The position numbers were made by a program, and so were the translations under genes. A stretch of 64,000 nt of DNA, taken from assembly GCF_036370855.1 (NCBI RefSeq), contig NC_088098.1, positions 39,993,981 through 40,057,980 on the forward strand, written 5' to 3'. Under the pieces are notes generated by a model. It was not told the origin of the DNA. It ran no database searches and saw nothing but the letters and a program-made list of their open reading frames with translations. This document shows, one piece after another, positions 24,502 to 36,550 of the stretch (position 1 is its first letter; every line of letters starts with the position of its first letter). The DNA comes from Dromaius novaehollandiae (taxonomy: Eukaryota > Chordata > Aves > Casuariiformes > Dromaiidae).

Positions 24502-24980
24502 GAAGAAGTTTAAAAGTAAAATTCTTAAACACTAAATTGTTATTTCTATATTGCAAAAGTTATCTTTTAATTTAGGATCCCAATATTGATGATAATCCAA
24601 AGTGGTAACATTTGAGTAAAACAAGAAGAGCTGAACTCCATTCTACATTTATCCTGGACTGTTACTAGGCTTCACAAACTTTGGCGGGCATCTTCACTCT
24701 GACCTCTCTCTGGGACTCTGCTTTTCCTAGTCATCTGTCACCACTCCTACACATATAACACTTTCAAAGCTGTGGTTTTGTCCACATATTTCCTCTGTCA
24801 TTTTGAAGATGTTCTGCATAGTCATTTCTAACTTAATGTCCTCCTCTTTGTGCTTGTATAGATATGATATCCATTTGGTGGTGGTGTGCTGATACCATTG
24901 TGACCCTTGCTGAGCAATATTTTCTTGTTTCCTGAGTGTATCCTGTCTGTTCCATCTTTATGTCTTTAAGGCAAGGAACA

Positions 24981-25027
24981 TTTTTTTCTTCTCTTTCTCT
25001 TTCCTTTTCCCTTTTCCCTTTTCTTCT
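24981..25027. repeat. 47-nt uninterrupted pyrimidine tract
   Basis: Every base from 24981 to 25027 is C or T on the plus strand. The second half contains TTTTCCC units that form a short mirror repeat. Homopurine-homopyrimidine mirror repeats can adopt triplex (H-DNA) structure. No splice acceptor AG follows closely, so a splicing role is not supported. Confidence 0.85.
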
Positions 25028-25323
25028 GACTGATTAATCCAGAGCGGCTCCTAGGCTCTCAGATAATACAAGTAGATGATGATGATAGCAATATGATGCC
25101 ATGTTCTAGTTTAGCAGATTGATTTTCCCTCACTATGAATACCAGTTTTGGAATAAAATCTGATACCTCAAAGAAAGTTTTAAAATTCCTAAGATCTTCT
25201 TGGAACCAGGACTCCATCATTGCTTTCCTAGCTGATGCAAAATTGAGACCATCAATTATTTCATGTTCATCTGGCACTGTAAGTTATACCTGCTGGATAC
25301 TATGAAAGAATACCTTATATTAT

Positions 25324-25425
25324 ACAGAGTAGTAAAGCACAGAAATATTTTTGTAGGTTATGAAAGGAATCGTTACAGAGTAGTAAAGCACAGAAATATT
25401 TTCGTAGGTTATGAAAGGAATCGTT
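25324..25425. repeat. Two-copy tandem duplication, 51-bp unit
   Basis: Copy one is 25324-25374 and copy two 25375-25425, exactly adjacent. They match at 50 of 51 positions; the single difference is TTTTG in copy one against TTTCG in copy two, a T/C difference at a CpG. The near identity indicates a recent duplication. The unit has no recognisable motif and is not a known repeat family to me. Confidence 0.95.
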
Positions 25426-27532
25426 TGTGAACATAGACATGATATATCAACTGGAGCACAGAAAGGCTGGATGCCCATTTTTTTCTGAAGCAAACAAAAA
25501 GAACAAAGATTTAGTTGCTATATGAAAATAACTATGAAAACCCTTCTAAATAATAGTGCAGCCCTTCTTTCATTGAGCAAAATAAGGTGGAATGCAGAAA
25601 GTAAAAAAAAATGAAAATATAAAACCTCAGGAAAATAATCAGTCATTTTAAGAGGAATGGGAGAGGTGTGTTTTTGGAGAAACACTAAATGGAGACTGTA
25701 TTCTTAAATGTTCTTCATAATCATTACTTTTCTGGCTAATGCCAGTAGGCCTTTTCTGCTCTGCAGATCCCTAGTAAAAGTAAATGAAAGAACTAGAATC
25801 ATGCTAAAGGTGAATTTGGGGGGAAAAAAAATCCTAGCTGGATAAATCCTCTTCCTTAGTGTTAATTCAGCCAAATTGTAGGTTTCAACTTTTCCAGAGA
25901 CTGTTTAAACACAGTAGGGCTCATTCCCTTTCCAGAAGCAGCAACAGCATTGTATGTGCAGTAGGACTGTAACAGTGAGGTAGGAAAATTGCTTTCTTAG
26001 CTTTAATATTAGACAGACCATATATTCAAACTTTGCATTTGCACAATCACTCACTGTCAGGAAAAAATGAGAAGGGGGGAGAAGAGAGATCATAAACAAT
26101 GTTGAAGAATTAGATAGCCGACACCACTGCTGGTTGCTATTTTTGCACAGTACAAGAAAACGGGTACTGCTTATGTCCTCTCATAAAATCCCTTCTGTTG
26201 CAGGTCACGGCCAGGACCTACAGCTGGCACACTCTCCTGCATTATGCTAGGACATCTGGGTGTGCTGCCACCTACTCCCACCCTTCTCTAGGTTGTGTTA
26301 GTGCGGCTCTGGATTTTAAGCAGAGCTACATGCTATGGGGTAGACGGGTTCCCTGGCATGCAGAAAAGTCAGAACCGCTTTCTGAGAACCAGGCTGGAGG
26401 TCAGCTCGTCTTGCTTCTCCATGACAAAATATGTGGGATGTGCTTGGGTAGCTTGGCTTGATGGAAGGAGCATGCCCTGACTGTGGTTGTGTCTTGGTTG
26501 TGTGGGTGTGAACAGTCTGCACTATAGGCGGCTTCTGTATCAGCAGTGTGTAATAAGATTTTTGTAATTAACACAGGGACGCATACTGCATGGCCATCTG
26601 CACCAGCTGGAGCAGGTCTCTGTGAGCCAGCATCAGCCCCGGGGAAACGTAGGAACACCACCACTAACTGTGACAGGAAGGTTTGATGATGAAGACTGGC
26701 ACTCCAAGCACACTGCAAATAGATGCTGACTAGCCCAGTCAAATTTGCAGGGGACTTACCCCTGTGGTGTGGCGGTTGTGGCTCCAGTATCAGCTGCCAC
26801 CTCTGGAGTGTTTTGCTTCATGTGGAAGATCAGTAGCATTAAATTCAAACATCTCTATGGGAAGTGGAAAACTAAGAGTCAGCAAAACGTCTGATCTTTT
26901 CTGAAGGCAACATTGTAGTCTACTTTCTTCAGAGCCAGTGATAATAGCAAAAGAGCAGCAGGCAAATCTTGAAGAAAGAAAGTCAGAGGTGGAAAGACAG
27001 CTGTGGAAGGAAGTATGTACCAAAAGAAAAGAGAACACTGGAGACATCTTACTCTGTAATTATTTTTTGCTTTCTAGTATATACCTATTTTAGATATGTC
27101 TTTAATTAAAAAGAAATCATGAGTATGATGGTATGTCTTTTGTTCTGCACTTGAGTTGTGAGAAAGTTGAAAGTCTTGGTGTAGTTGTGCTGTAGCAAAA
27201 TTAAAAAAAAATGCATTCTGCAATAAAGAGTCAGTAAGAATCACAAAGTTCACTGGGTCAGGGCCTGACTTCAAACTCATTTTAAGTGTTCACATGACTG
27301 CCATTGTTCTGGAAATCTGCGGGCCATAATCTGTTTTATACGAGATCTAAGTTCATGGAGATAGAAAGCCCCCTCAAATGTCATTCAGACTTTTCAATAT
27401 GTAGGTGTTACATATAAAATTAGATTTAATAAAATAAAATGTCCATCCCTCCTTCATCTAATGACAGAAGCAATGACTCATTTTTATGACAAAGAAGATA
27501 CCGATATGTCAATAAACTATCAATTCTGGTTC
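25426..27532. other. Non-coding DNA, no gene seen
   Basis: No supported gene. A slightly GC-richer interval near 26190-26800 carries overlapping frames on both strands (up to 113 codons on the minus strand) without motifs. A good acceptor-like CTTCTGTTGCAG ends at 26203, but no donor of comparable quality follows in the open frame. Confidence 0.6.
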
Positions 27533-27546
27533 TTAATCATTAATCC
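27533..27546. promoter_or_regulatory. Homeodomain-type motif, paired TAAT cores
   Basis: TTAATCATTAATCC reads as GGATTAATGATTAA on the minus strand. Its first ten bases, GGATTAATGA, are the same as 13415-13424 in the candidate enhancer. GGATTA is the OTX/PITX core. As a single element in AT-rich DNA it is weak evidence of function. Confidence 0.2.
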
Positions 27547-27573
27547 AATCAGTTTTATTTAAAGCTCATAAAA

Positions 27574-27589
27574 ATATATATATATATAT
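27574..27589. repeat. (TA)8 microsatellite beside a small inverted repeat
   Basis: A short TA repeat ends at 27589. Four bases later, ACCATGG (27594-27600) and CCATGGT (27604-27610) form a perfect 7-bp inverted repeat around TTA. Both are simple features without an assigned role. Confidence 0.85.
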
Positions 27590-27610
27590 CCTAACCATGG
27601 TTACCATGGT

Positions 27611-30600
27611 GAACTAAAGTACAAAGTGTAACCTAAATCTATTTCTAAATATTAAATTATCAATTTAGTTAAATTTCAGTCATTTTACCAAGAGTAACCA
27701 TAGCAAATGAAGGTGAAGAGAACAAATATGTTTATATCATGATAATGTGCTATCCACCACTGTATGATATGGCAGCCACATCATTTCTTAGCATTAAGTA
27801 GGTTATTCTGTCACTGTCATAGAGAATTAATAATCCAAATCTGCAGAAAACACTTATGTGTATTCAAAACACTCTTGTCCAGTGTGTTAAGATATTTTTA
27901 TACTCCTACCACAGCTTTGCTCTGCAAAGAGGTTGCATTACTGCAAAGAAATCTTCATCTTCTTCACACACAAGTGGATTGAAACTGTCCAGCCTTTACA
28001 GCGTTCAAAAGCCTCTATTAATGGAAAAGAAAGGAACTCCCTTGTTTGTGATATCTCATGAGAGTTTGGGGTAGTATTTGTTAAGTTGCATGAGGTGACT
28101 TGACTCTGAATTTCCCCAGTCCTGCAAAGGCCTACTGATGGGTCCTTGCAATGCTTGGAGCTCTAGTTACAGGCAAACTCTTAACATTTAGACATTTTAC
28201 ACTAGACAGAACAGGCAAAAACTTTTTTTTTTTTTTAAGTCTTGAAGAAATGTACATTTATATTCTGCCAGGGTATTTTAAAATTTGATGAAGTGTTTGT
28301 CTTCTGCTTTTGCAAATCCATTTTTAAGAGGACAGGCTTTGAAAGTTTGGAAATACAAGCAATTAAACGAGTAAAGGAAATTAAACTCCAGTAAAGAGGA
28401 AATGGGAAAGCTTATGAAGCACCTGTCAAATTCTGGTTATTAGACATTTTCTTATGAACAGTCATGAATAAGTTGCAAGCAAGAGAGCTACAGATAGCTA
28501 TTTGTGTTTATATGTAGAATTATGGGAAATGTAATAGTACTGAGTATGCTCTGAACTGTTCCTTTTCCATCTATAACCTCATGCGTATTCCAGAGGTTTC
28601 TACCCAAGAGACAAGTTTATCAATAGGGAGAACGGAATATCCTTCATAATCTAAAGTTGCATCCTGGTGCAACAGTGGTTCCCCCTCCCTTACCCTTTTA
28701 GATAAGAAAACCCTGTAGAAAGCTGTCAAGTAGGGTTGATTTCATTCACATGGTCCTGTTGGGAAAGGATTTCACATGAACAGCAAGGTGACAACCAATA
28801 CTACTAGCAGCTATGAAGGGAGATCAGCCCAATGAACTCAGAGGATGTCTTGCAGTCTGTTTTGACTTTTCATGTGCTTTTTAAATTTTGTTTCTGTTTT
28901 TCTTTTTAGTTTACCATTCCACTATTTGAACAGAAGAGTTCAGGACAATTTTTCAGTTTTTCCTTCCTGTGAGGAAAAGTATTGGCTATGGTAACATTAT
29001 TTCTACATCTCTAACTTTATTTTTAACATCATATTCTTTTCACATTGACTCGAATACAGACAAATCTTCTGACCTTTACAGGTTTTTTTAGCTGACAAAG
29101 GCACTTTATGTTTTCTCGCTGCGATAGAATTAAGTCTCATCCTCCTAAGCAATAGGAATGAAAGTGTTCAAAGCAAAAGTGGTTGAATCTTGCTAAACTA
29201 ATACTCATGAGAACTGATTATATATAATGTGTTCCAAAATTGCATGATCTTTTAAGTCAGTGTGCCACTTTCACTATTTTATAGCTGACAGAATGAGTAG
29301 AAAGTGAGGTAACGAGCTGAAATATAATGTAAAATATGAAAGGGGAAATTGTTTAGGCTTGAATGTGTCCATTTGAAAGAAGAGAGGAGTATTGTCCCAT
29401 CAGGCAGTTCTTCACTTCTTCATGCAATTTGGAATGAGGTCTTCTTTCCTGAAGAGGCACCAAAAACTATCACTTTTTTTTTAAATAGCATAGTAGTAAT
29501 TTCTCCACGCAAGAACTGCAAACAGCTCCATTTGTTTGAAGGGGAGGGTTTGATCCCAATGAGTGTCTTTCTGCTAACTTGCCTGGACACTAGATGAGAT
29601 CCAGAAAGTAGACAGCATTCAAAAAAACTCACATAATAGTCAAGAAAACTGCTAGCTATGGGCAAAAATTGGTTGCCTGGGAAAAAGCCTGTGTGTTAAT
29701 GTAATTCCCACATACAAAAATAAAGGTCATCTCAGGTAAACAAAAAAAAAAAAATCCCCATATTGGTGGAAGACAGCAGCAAAAGTTGATTTCTCTTTTC
29801 TCAACTCCAGATTGACCTTGCACTACCAACAGCTTAAAAGTATTTTTGTAGTGTTGTATGATCAACGTTCATATGAAATTAGCAGTAAAAAGATGCTGCA
29901 TAATTGAATGTTTGCTATTGTATGGATTATGAAATTAAATATGCAGAACCTTCTGTCATCCTAAGGTGAAATAAACCTAAGAAACACTCTAACAGTTTCA
30001 GTTCTTGACCAACCTAACAAATCAAAGGGAATCTTGACACCTAATTCTAAACAAGGGCAACCCATATAGCCATGCATAAAACTACTTTGGTACTTCTCAT
30101 CTCTGAGACAGTGACTCAAGTACTATTAGGGCTTTAGTTGCTGACAATTAGATGTTTTTCAATGTAAACTAAAACCTTAAAATGCCAGTCCAACATAGTT
30201 CATCTTAGTTTATTGATTGATTGTTCTCTTTATAGCCTTAATCAGTAAATGTTACCAACTTTGTTGCTACGATGCTTGCAGGAGTTGAATCGGAGCTGAA
30301 CACATTGTTTTACTCCACTTTATTTATATCTTCATAGCTTCACATGCTTCCATATAGCTTCATAGCATTCATCCGTTTCCCATCTGCTTATCTGAAAAGC
30401 AGAAGGATCAAAAATGCCAATATGTACCAGACATGCAAATCATTATTACCGGTATTTGTCTGGCAGTCTTAAAAACGGTAAAATGAAGGTGTATACAAAT
30501 CATCTATTGCTTGTACAGAGAAGTTAACCCTTACTAAACAGGATTTTACAAGCACTTTGCAGAATCAAGGTCACAAGAAGTTTAATTAAGTCATTTGACA

Positions 30601-31424
30601 TGGGCACTGGATCACATGATGAGTGCTGGACATTGCGAACTCCCAGTTCACAATCTGATATGATACAGAAAACAACTTTCCACACACACGAACCAGAAAA
30701 GGTTGCTTAAAACATATGTTTTATCAGTTAATATGAAGTAGACTACATGACTTAAAATATATAGTATCTAGAAACAATTAGAAAAGCTGATTCAAATGAT
30801 GATTTATAGAGCATGTGTACGTAGGCTGAATTCCACCATTAGCTTTCAGTGTTGTGATTTTTATTTCATGAGATCCTCTCATGCACTAAAAAATTCCAAG
30901 TACAAAATATAAGACATGTTCCTCTTCAGTTAGGGGGAATCTTTGCTGAATTTAAAAAAAGGCTACTGAAGAATACCTCACAACTGACATAGTTTCATAG
31001 GTATCCAAAATTTTTTGAGAATTATCTGATGTCTAATGCTAACTCCAGCTGGTAGTGTTCGGAGTCAATGGAAGGGAAGAGAGATTTTAAAAAAATCAAA
31101 ACATATTTATGCTTGAATGAAGTATAGGCAAATTCCTCTCCTTTTTCTCTTGGAGTCAGGAGTACCTCAGAAAACCTGAGTTCACACAGGGATATTTTTT
31201 CCCCAAATAAATGACACTGACTTGACACAGAAGAAAAAAAAATCAGTCTGAGTCCTTACCTAACAGAATTGCTGACAGTTGGCTTCATTCATTCTTCAAT
31301 CATGGGATTATATGGAAAACCACTATCTATAAATTGACTAGATATTTGAAAGCACCTGAATCTTCTAAATCTATCTTTGGGAGGCTGATAATTTCACCCT
31401 TAGGCAAGGAAAAAAATATGATTT
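27611..31424. other. Non-coding DNA, no gene seen
   Basis: AT-rich sequence with short motif-less frames and A or T runs (for example near 28225-28236 and 29742-29753). I saw no CR1 similarity, inverted repeat or GC-rich patch. Confidence 0.65.
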
Positions 31425-31440
31425 TTCTCTCTCTCTCTCT
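31425..31440. repeat. (TC)8 microsatellite
   Basis: Eight uninterrupted TC units in non-coding sequence. Confidence 0.9.
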
Positions 31441-31684
31441 GAGTGTAGATTTACATAAGGCCAAAGAAAGATTCCAAAAATGATGCTTCTTTTCATTGCA
31501 CCCTCATTCTGGGGTGGAGTGTTCTGTCCGGCTGTCTCTAAACTGAAACTCAGTGTCATGTATTGACTGAATTAAAGGCTCTGTGAAGATACTGGGGAAA
31601 ATCTGCTGAGATTTAGAATGCTCGTTGTGAATTTTCTTTCAGAAGCTATAGCTGGAAGAAAAGATCATGTTTTTGAGTGTCCTT

Positions 31685-31710
31685 AAAACAAAACAAAACA
31701 AAACAAAACA
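31685..31710. repeat. (AAAAC)5 microsatellite
   Basis: Five AAAAC units end in A before GATTGCC. No recognisable retroposed body lies on either side. Confidence 0.92.
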
Positions 31711-31957
31711 GATTGCCTTCTCTCCTTCTCCCCAAACCCAGTGAAAAGTTTGACAAGGAAATACCAGCATACAGAAGAGAGAAAAGATTTCTTTATATAG
31801 GTAGATTGACAGGTATGTCACTATTGCTCCGCTTCAGGTCTTTTTATCGAATCAGCCACCCTGGCTGAAACCATTTTGAACTGTCTATTGATGTGGGGAG
31901 CTTCAAAATGTTTCAAGTTCAGGTTTATTTGAGAGGAATGTGTTGGAGTTTCACCCA

Positions 31958-31973
31958 TCGCCCTCTGTTGTGC
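31958..31973 (-). promoter_or_regulatory. Possible CTCF-like motif
   Basis: TCGCCCTCTGTTGTGC has the CGCCCTCTG part of the reverse-complement CTCF core, with weaker agreement beyond it. It faces the same way as the candidate near 17140. This is motif resemblance only. Confidence 0.25.
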
Positions 31974-32439
31974 AGGGAAGTGGAGCCCATTCTGCCACCT
32001 TAAATGGCAGAGTCCAGTTTTGCCACAGAAGGCTCAACATTTTTAATTGCTTTAATTTTACATCACAGCGTTATCCTTAAGTTCTGCACAGGTTTAGGGC
32101 ACATGTCTATATAGTGGTGTACTGAGAGTAGTGTCATTCTTTCAACAATTTCTTTTTCAAAAAATCCTTTTAGAAAACAGAAGTGCTCTGACTGAAGAAA
32201 AAAAGTTGCGTGTCTGAGCAGTATGGTTGAATTATTTTGTTCAAACACTTGATGTAAAGCTCTCAAAATGAAAGAAAGGCAAAGTCTGAAATTAGCCTGG
32301 GTGTTTTTAGTTCAGCTTTATCTCAGAACTGGCATTTAAGTGTTTGTTAAAAAGTTTTAAGTAAAGTTCTTGATTGTAGGTCAGTCCTCAGTGTATAAAT
32401 CATAAAAACAACCACAAACAAGGCATACGATTGGCTGTT

Positions 32440-32600
32440 GTCCTGCTGAAGAGAGATGGCGTTAAGGTAGACTAATGAATACTGAATCATTTTCTCACCC
32501 TCGGGGTGAACGCCCCTGTCAGGGCTGAGTCACTGTGAAAGCAGCATGCTGAAGCAATTTAAAATGCAGCAGCCTTTAGTGCCAGTGACAGATGGATATA
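32440..32600. promoter_or_regulatory. Regulatory-looking patch with AP-1/MAF-type site and small hairpins
   Basis: The patch contains TCACCC-TCG-GGGTGA (32495-32509), a perfect 6-bp inverted repeat, then CCCTG-T-CAGGG (32514-32524), then TGAGTCA (32526-32532), the AP-1 core, within GCTGAGTCAC as in MAF half-sites. A further TGCTGA lies near 32548. These are dense, non-repetitive motifs with CpGs in an otherwise AT-rich context. An enhancer is a reasonable guess, without conservation or chromatin data. Confidence 0.25.
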
Positions 32601-33239
32601 ACTTGGGTTTTATACATACTCATTTTTAGGCCTTCATGAGCCATGAGTACAAATATACAGGAAAATGAAAGATAAATTGTGATACCAGTCCCCTGTTTAT
32701 GCATGCTTTAGCAAAGCACTGTGCGGAGACCTTTTTAAAGCCATTTAAAATGACCACAGGGAATTGTCTTCTATGGTAGTCAGAGATGGATGTTTTCTTC
32801 CAGGGTTTCTTCATTGCTTCCCCTTTTTCCATCAGACTGCAGACTTTCCTGGAATGGGCAGTGTGTTACCTCTGCATAATGAAACTGCATCTTTTACATT
32901 TTCTGCTGAAAATTTGTTCTGATGTGATCATCAGTTTACCTAGTCAGCTAGAGGAATATATAGCATGAGGACTGCAGATATGAAAAGCTTGAGGTACTTT
33001 TTGATTTTATCAGTTGCATTTTAAATAGAAATATGTGTTCTTGTTTGAGGGAGAGAAGATAAAACAGTAACTTTAGAAGTATGAACCACTCTGAAGAAAG
33101 GATTTATTAAGCAAATGGTATTACAGCCCGGATGAGAAATTACACAATAGCTTTTAACTTGGCTGAAATGTATGTCTTGTGGGCTATATTCTACCCCAGA
33201 TTATGATTTCTCTTTGTTTAATCCTGGCTTCTAGTATCA

Positions 33240-33370
33240 GCTGCCCCGTGAGAAGGGGCCTGTGGTGAGCTCTCAGTGGCCTCCAGTGGCAGTTCGTGAC
33301 CAGCTTGGGGACCATCCCCAGAGAGGCATTAATTCAGCTCACCCTCAGCAGCTGCCACTGATGCTGCCAG
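33240..33370. other. GC-richer segment with short inverted repeats
   Basis: The segment includes GCCCC-n7-GGGGC near 33243-33259, CAGTGGCAG (33284-33292) with its complement CTGCCACTG (33352-33360), and TGGGGA-CCA-TCCCCA near 33306-33320. It could fold as RNA or be a chance GC-rich patch. It lies about 190 bases upstream of an A20 run, so a retroposed transcript is conceivable but not shown. Confidence 0.35.
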
Positions 33371-33556
33371 CAGGATTTCCATGAAGGTCCAACCATTTGC
33401 CATTAAGTTGCCTTTACCTGATCCTTAGAGAGAAGATGTAAATTTGAACAACCCTGTGACGTCTCTGGGGTGAACCTTCCTTTGCCCGAGTATGCAGATA
33501 AAACTCTTTAGGTCTAGTATAGCCACTGAACGTATCTTGTAAGGAATGCAATTAAT

Positions 33557-33576
33557 AAAAAAAAAAAAAAAAAAAA
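33557..33576 (+). repeat. A20 homopolymer joined to an AATAAA
   Basis: Twenty A bases follow directly on ATTAAT, so the junction reads AATAAA. An A tail of this length can be the end of a retroposed mRNA. No coding remnant is recognisable upstream, and the true polyadenylation signal should sit 10-30 bases before a tail, which it does not. A slippage-expanded A run is equally likely. Confidence 0.85.
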
Positions 33577-36323
33577 GGATGATGAAACATCATAACATAT
33601 ATACGATTACTTCTAGCTACTCAGTCAAACTGTAGCCTGTGGAAAGCTAAATTGGAAAGTTGTTTGGGAAAGGAATTACATGCCAAAGGGTGGCTATATA
33701 CTGTTTCTAGGAGAATTGCTTTACAGAAGCAATAGCACTAATGCTTGTATTCTGTTCTGTGCCATTTAGAGCATTGTTGTTCATTGTAGAAAATGGGACT
33801 TTTAAGCTGACCTTCTGTTTTACCTTTGGGAAAGCTAATAGTTGTATTGCAGAGGGGGAAGCTGGTTGGTTGTTTTTTAATGTGGTATGTGCCACAAATG
33901 AGAATGTCAGGAAGGTCTGAAATTTCATCTCATCCAGGTCTATTAGTGTTAATGTTCTTTTCATTATGAATTCATCAGGATTAATTAACAGAATCTGTGA
34001 ATAATATGGTGCACATATTTGATATGCAAAACCAAATCAACTGTACAATTTATGCTTCCTTACAGCTGGTACTTCACATATTGACAGTGAGGAGTATAGA
34101 CTACATGCATTAGTCTACACCAGCTGTCTGTGACTCACAACTTGCCTTCCTGAGCTGAGAGGTGACCTGGATCACAGTGAAAGCTGGCGTTAGTGACTGA
34201 CCTTGCAGGAGTCATAACTTCTGAAGTGGACAGCCAGCCTGCAAAGCAATAGACTCATTTTCTTGCAAGCTCAGGAGGCTTACCACCTTAATGCTTAAAT
34301 TGTGGTGGTATAAATGTGTCTTGACTATCACACTTAAAATGGTTCAGGTTAAACTTATGGAATGTTTAATACTTGTTTTCAATGACTTGTCCAGTGATTA
34401 CTCTGAAAACCCTATAAATTTATCTCACTGACATGATTCATCAGTAAGTGGGCATGGTAAATACAGGAGTGCACTTCTTAGAATTGGTAAAGAGCTCAGG
34501 TTTAGCACACAGAAATTTCTGTTGATAGTAATGGTAGTGTCTAATTAACCCCTCTTTACATAAACATCTGGTTTTTTATATGAGAAGCCATTTTTTAAAT
34601 ATTTTTTCACCTATTTTGGTGGCAGTCCATAGGGTAAAAAATTGAGGGTTTTTTGTATCTTTTTAAAAACATGAAAAACCATCTTTATAGGCACTAAGAT
34701 CTGGAATATTGATATTTTTTGAGACTTAGAACCAAAATAGTGTAATCTGTTTTCTGATTTCACTGGGCTTGGCACTGGTTCCTGCATATTTACATTTAAT
34801 TTCTTCCATTCAGATGTGGTATTTGATTTGAGTGTTTCTGAAAGCTACCAATCTGACAGTCCTGCAGACCAAAGCTTTCCATTTATTCACCCGTTAAGTA
34901 CAAAGTTCAGGTTTCCCTTTCCAATTAAAGCGCCTCTACCCATGCTGGCCAGACCACCTCATGGGAGGAATCATTTAGATTCCAAACACACAGTTTCCTT
35001 TGCCTCTCTGTTGAGAATGCCAGCAAGAAGCCAATTTATGCCAGCTGTTGCATAATTTTAATGGCCACACTTGTCTATGGGGAATAAAGCTATCGGATAA
35101 CTACATGATAACAGCTTTGGGTTACTACTGGTCTGGACTGGACTTGAACCAATACTCTAGAAGAAAATTACTCTCTCTCATTACCCGTGGAGATATGCTT
35201 TAGGATTTCTGTGGGGCTCTAAGAAGTAGCTTAACAGAAGTGGATATTTTAAGGATATATCCATTAAGAAATAAATGGAAAATGGGTTATCTGAATTCAG
35301 CTTGTTAATACTGCACTAAATGTGTGGTTTATACTTAATACGTAAGGAATGTAGCTCATATTATAAATGCAGCACATGTATATTATACCTGGTGCACATT
35401 TATCTAAACAGTGTCAAGTTTTGAAACAGCTTACATTAACTCTGCATCTGTGCTGTGAATGCAGAAAGAAGTTGAGGTTTGCTCAGCTAAATCCTTTTTC
35501 ACGGTGTTGGCAGCTGAGAAGGAGTTAGTTACTGATATGCTTACTTTTTTCCCCCTGTTTCCTGTTTCTAAAGAGGACATAATAAATGAGAATAGATGGA
35601 TTCTGCAGTAGCAGAAGTAGTGAAGTAGAGACAATAATGATGAGCATGTTCCAGCTGGATAAGTTATGGGAAAAGTCCAAAACCTCCAGGTTCTCATTTT
35701 CTCACAAGACAGCCAGTTCTGACACTTTAATATATTGGCATAGATATGCTAGAGCAGGAGCAATGAGGTGCTTATTTCCTACCTGCTGTTCCACCTCAAT
35801 GGCTCTAGCACCACCCTCACCCCCAAAACAGCACTATAGCAGCTGATGGAGATATACGCGGTTTCGGGGAGAAGGCAGAGAGGGATGGGACACATTCCCC
35901 GGAAGCTGGGTTGAACCTCCTGACTGTGCTATCTCTGTGGCTACCACTGCGTAGTTGTGGTGGACACCAGCTTGGCCAGGACCACAGCAAGGGGCTTGCA
36001 CGCAGCATGCTTAGCCTTTCTCTCACAATACAGAAACAGGGCTGAGCCTCACCATTCTTGTTACAGGGGCAGCTGTTACTGAATTAGACTATTAATTTCT
36101 TGAATGTTTTCCACTACAGGCTTTTGGATGCCAGTTCTCCTTTTGCTGGTGGAGAAACTGTGAGTGGAAGTGTGATGCTGCCAGTGCAGCAGCGGGACTT
36201 TGAGAAAGGGCACAGAAGACAACTGGGGCAAATATTCTCATGACCTGCAAGAGGGACACATGCACTAAGGCCTTGGCAACACCTGGCAACGGCTGCTGAT
36301 GGCATCACATATATTAGCTAGTC
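33577..36323. other. Non-coding DNA, no gene seen
   Basis: No supported gene. The block at about 34800-35120 has an acceptor-like TTCTTCCATTCAG (ending at 34813), a 79-codon open frame (34816-35055) and an AAAGCT/AGCTTT pair (35086-35091 and 35113-35118). The frame has no motif and no donor at its end. A GC-richer interval near 35800-36000 carries overlapping frames without motifs. Confidence 0.55.
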
Positions 36324-36325
36324 AC

Positions 36326-36361
36326 TTATCTAGTGATCTTAATATAAGTTATCTAGTGATC
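36326..36361. repeat. 13-bp direct repeat TTATCTAGTGATC
   Basis: The word occurs at 36326-36338 and 36349-36361, and CACTTATCTA recurs once more at 36361-36370. The arrangement suggests a small local duplication that has partly decayed. The role is unknown. Confidence 0.8.
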
Positions 36362-36532
36362 ACTTATCTATGGGGACCACGTGGAACAAGACAGCTCACC
36401 CTATTTCTTCCTGTTCATCCTATTGACTGTGAACAGTGAAACTGGAAAAGAACTCACAGTACATGAGACAGAACTGCAAAATACCTATATGCCTTTCCCT
36501 GCTTCAGTTTTTCTTCAGTTAGGGATATTGCT

Positions 36533-36550
36533 TGTTTGTTTGTTTGTTTA
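36533..36550. repeat. (GTTT)4 microsatellite
   Basis: Four GTTT units inside a chance open frame of 71 codons (36381-36596). Confidence 0.88.

Noticed and set aside
26190..26461. Good splice acceptor followed by an 87-codon open frame
   Set aside because: No donor of comparable quality follows in the open region, and the translation has no motif.
34801..35055. Acceptor-like site followed by a 79-codon open frame
   Set aside because: No donor at the end of the frame, no recognisable protein and no independent support.
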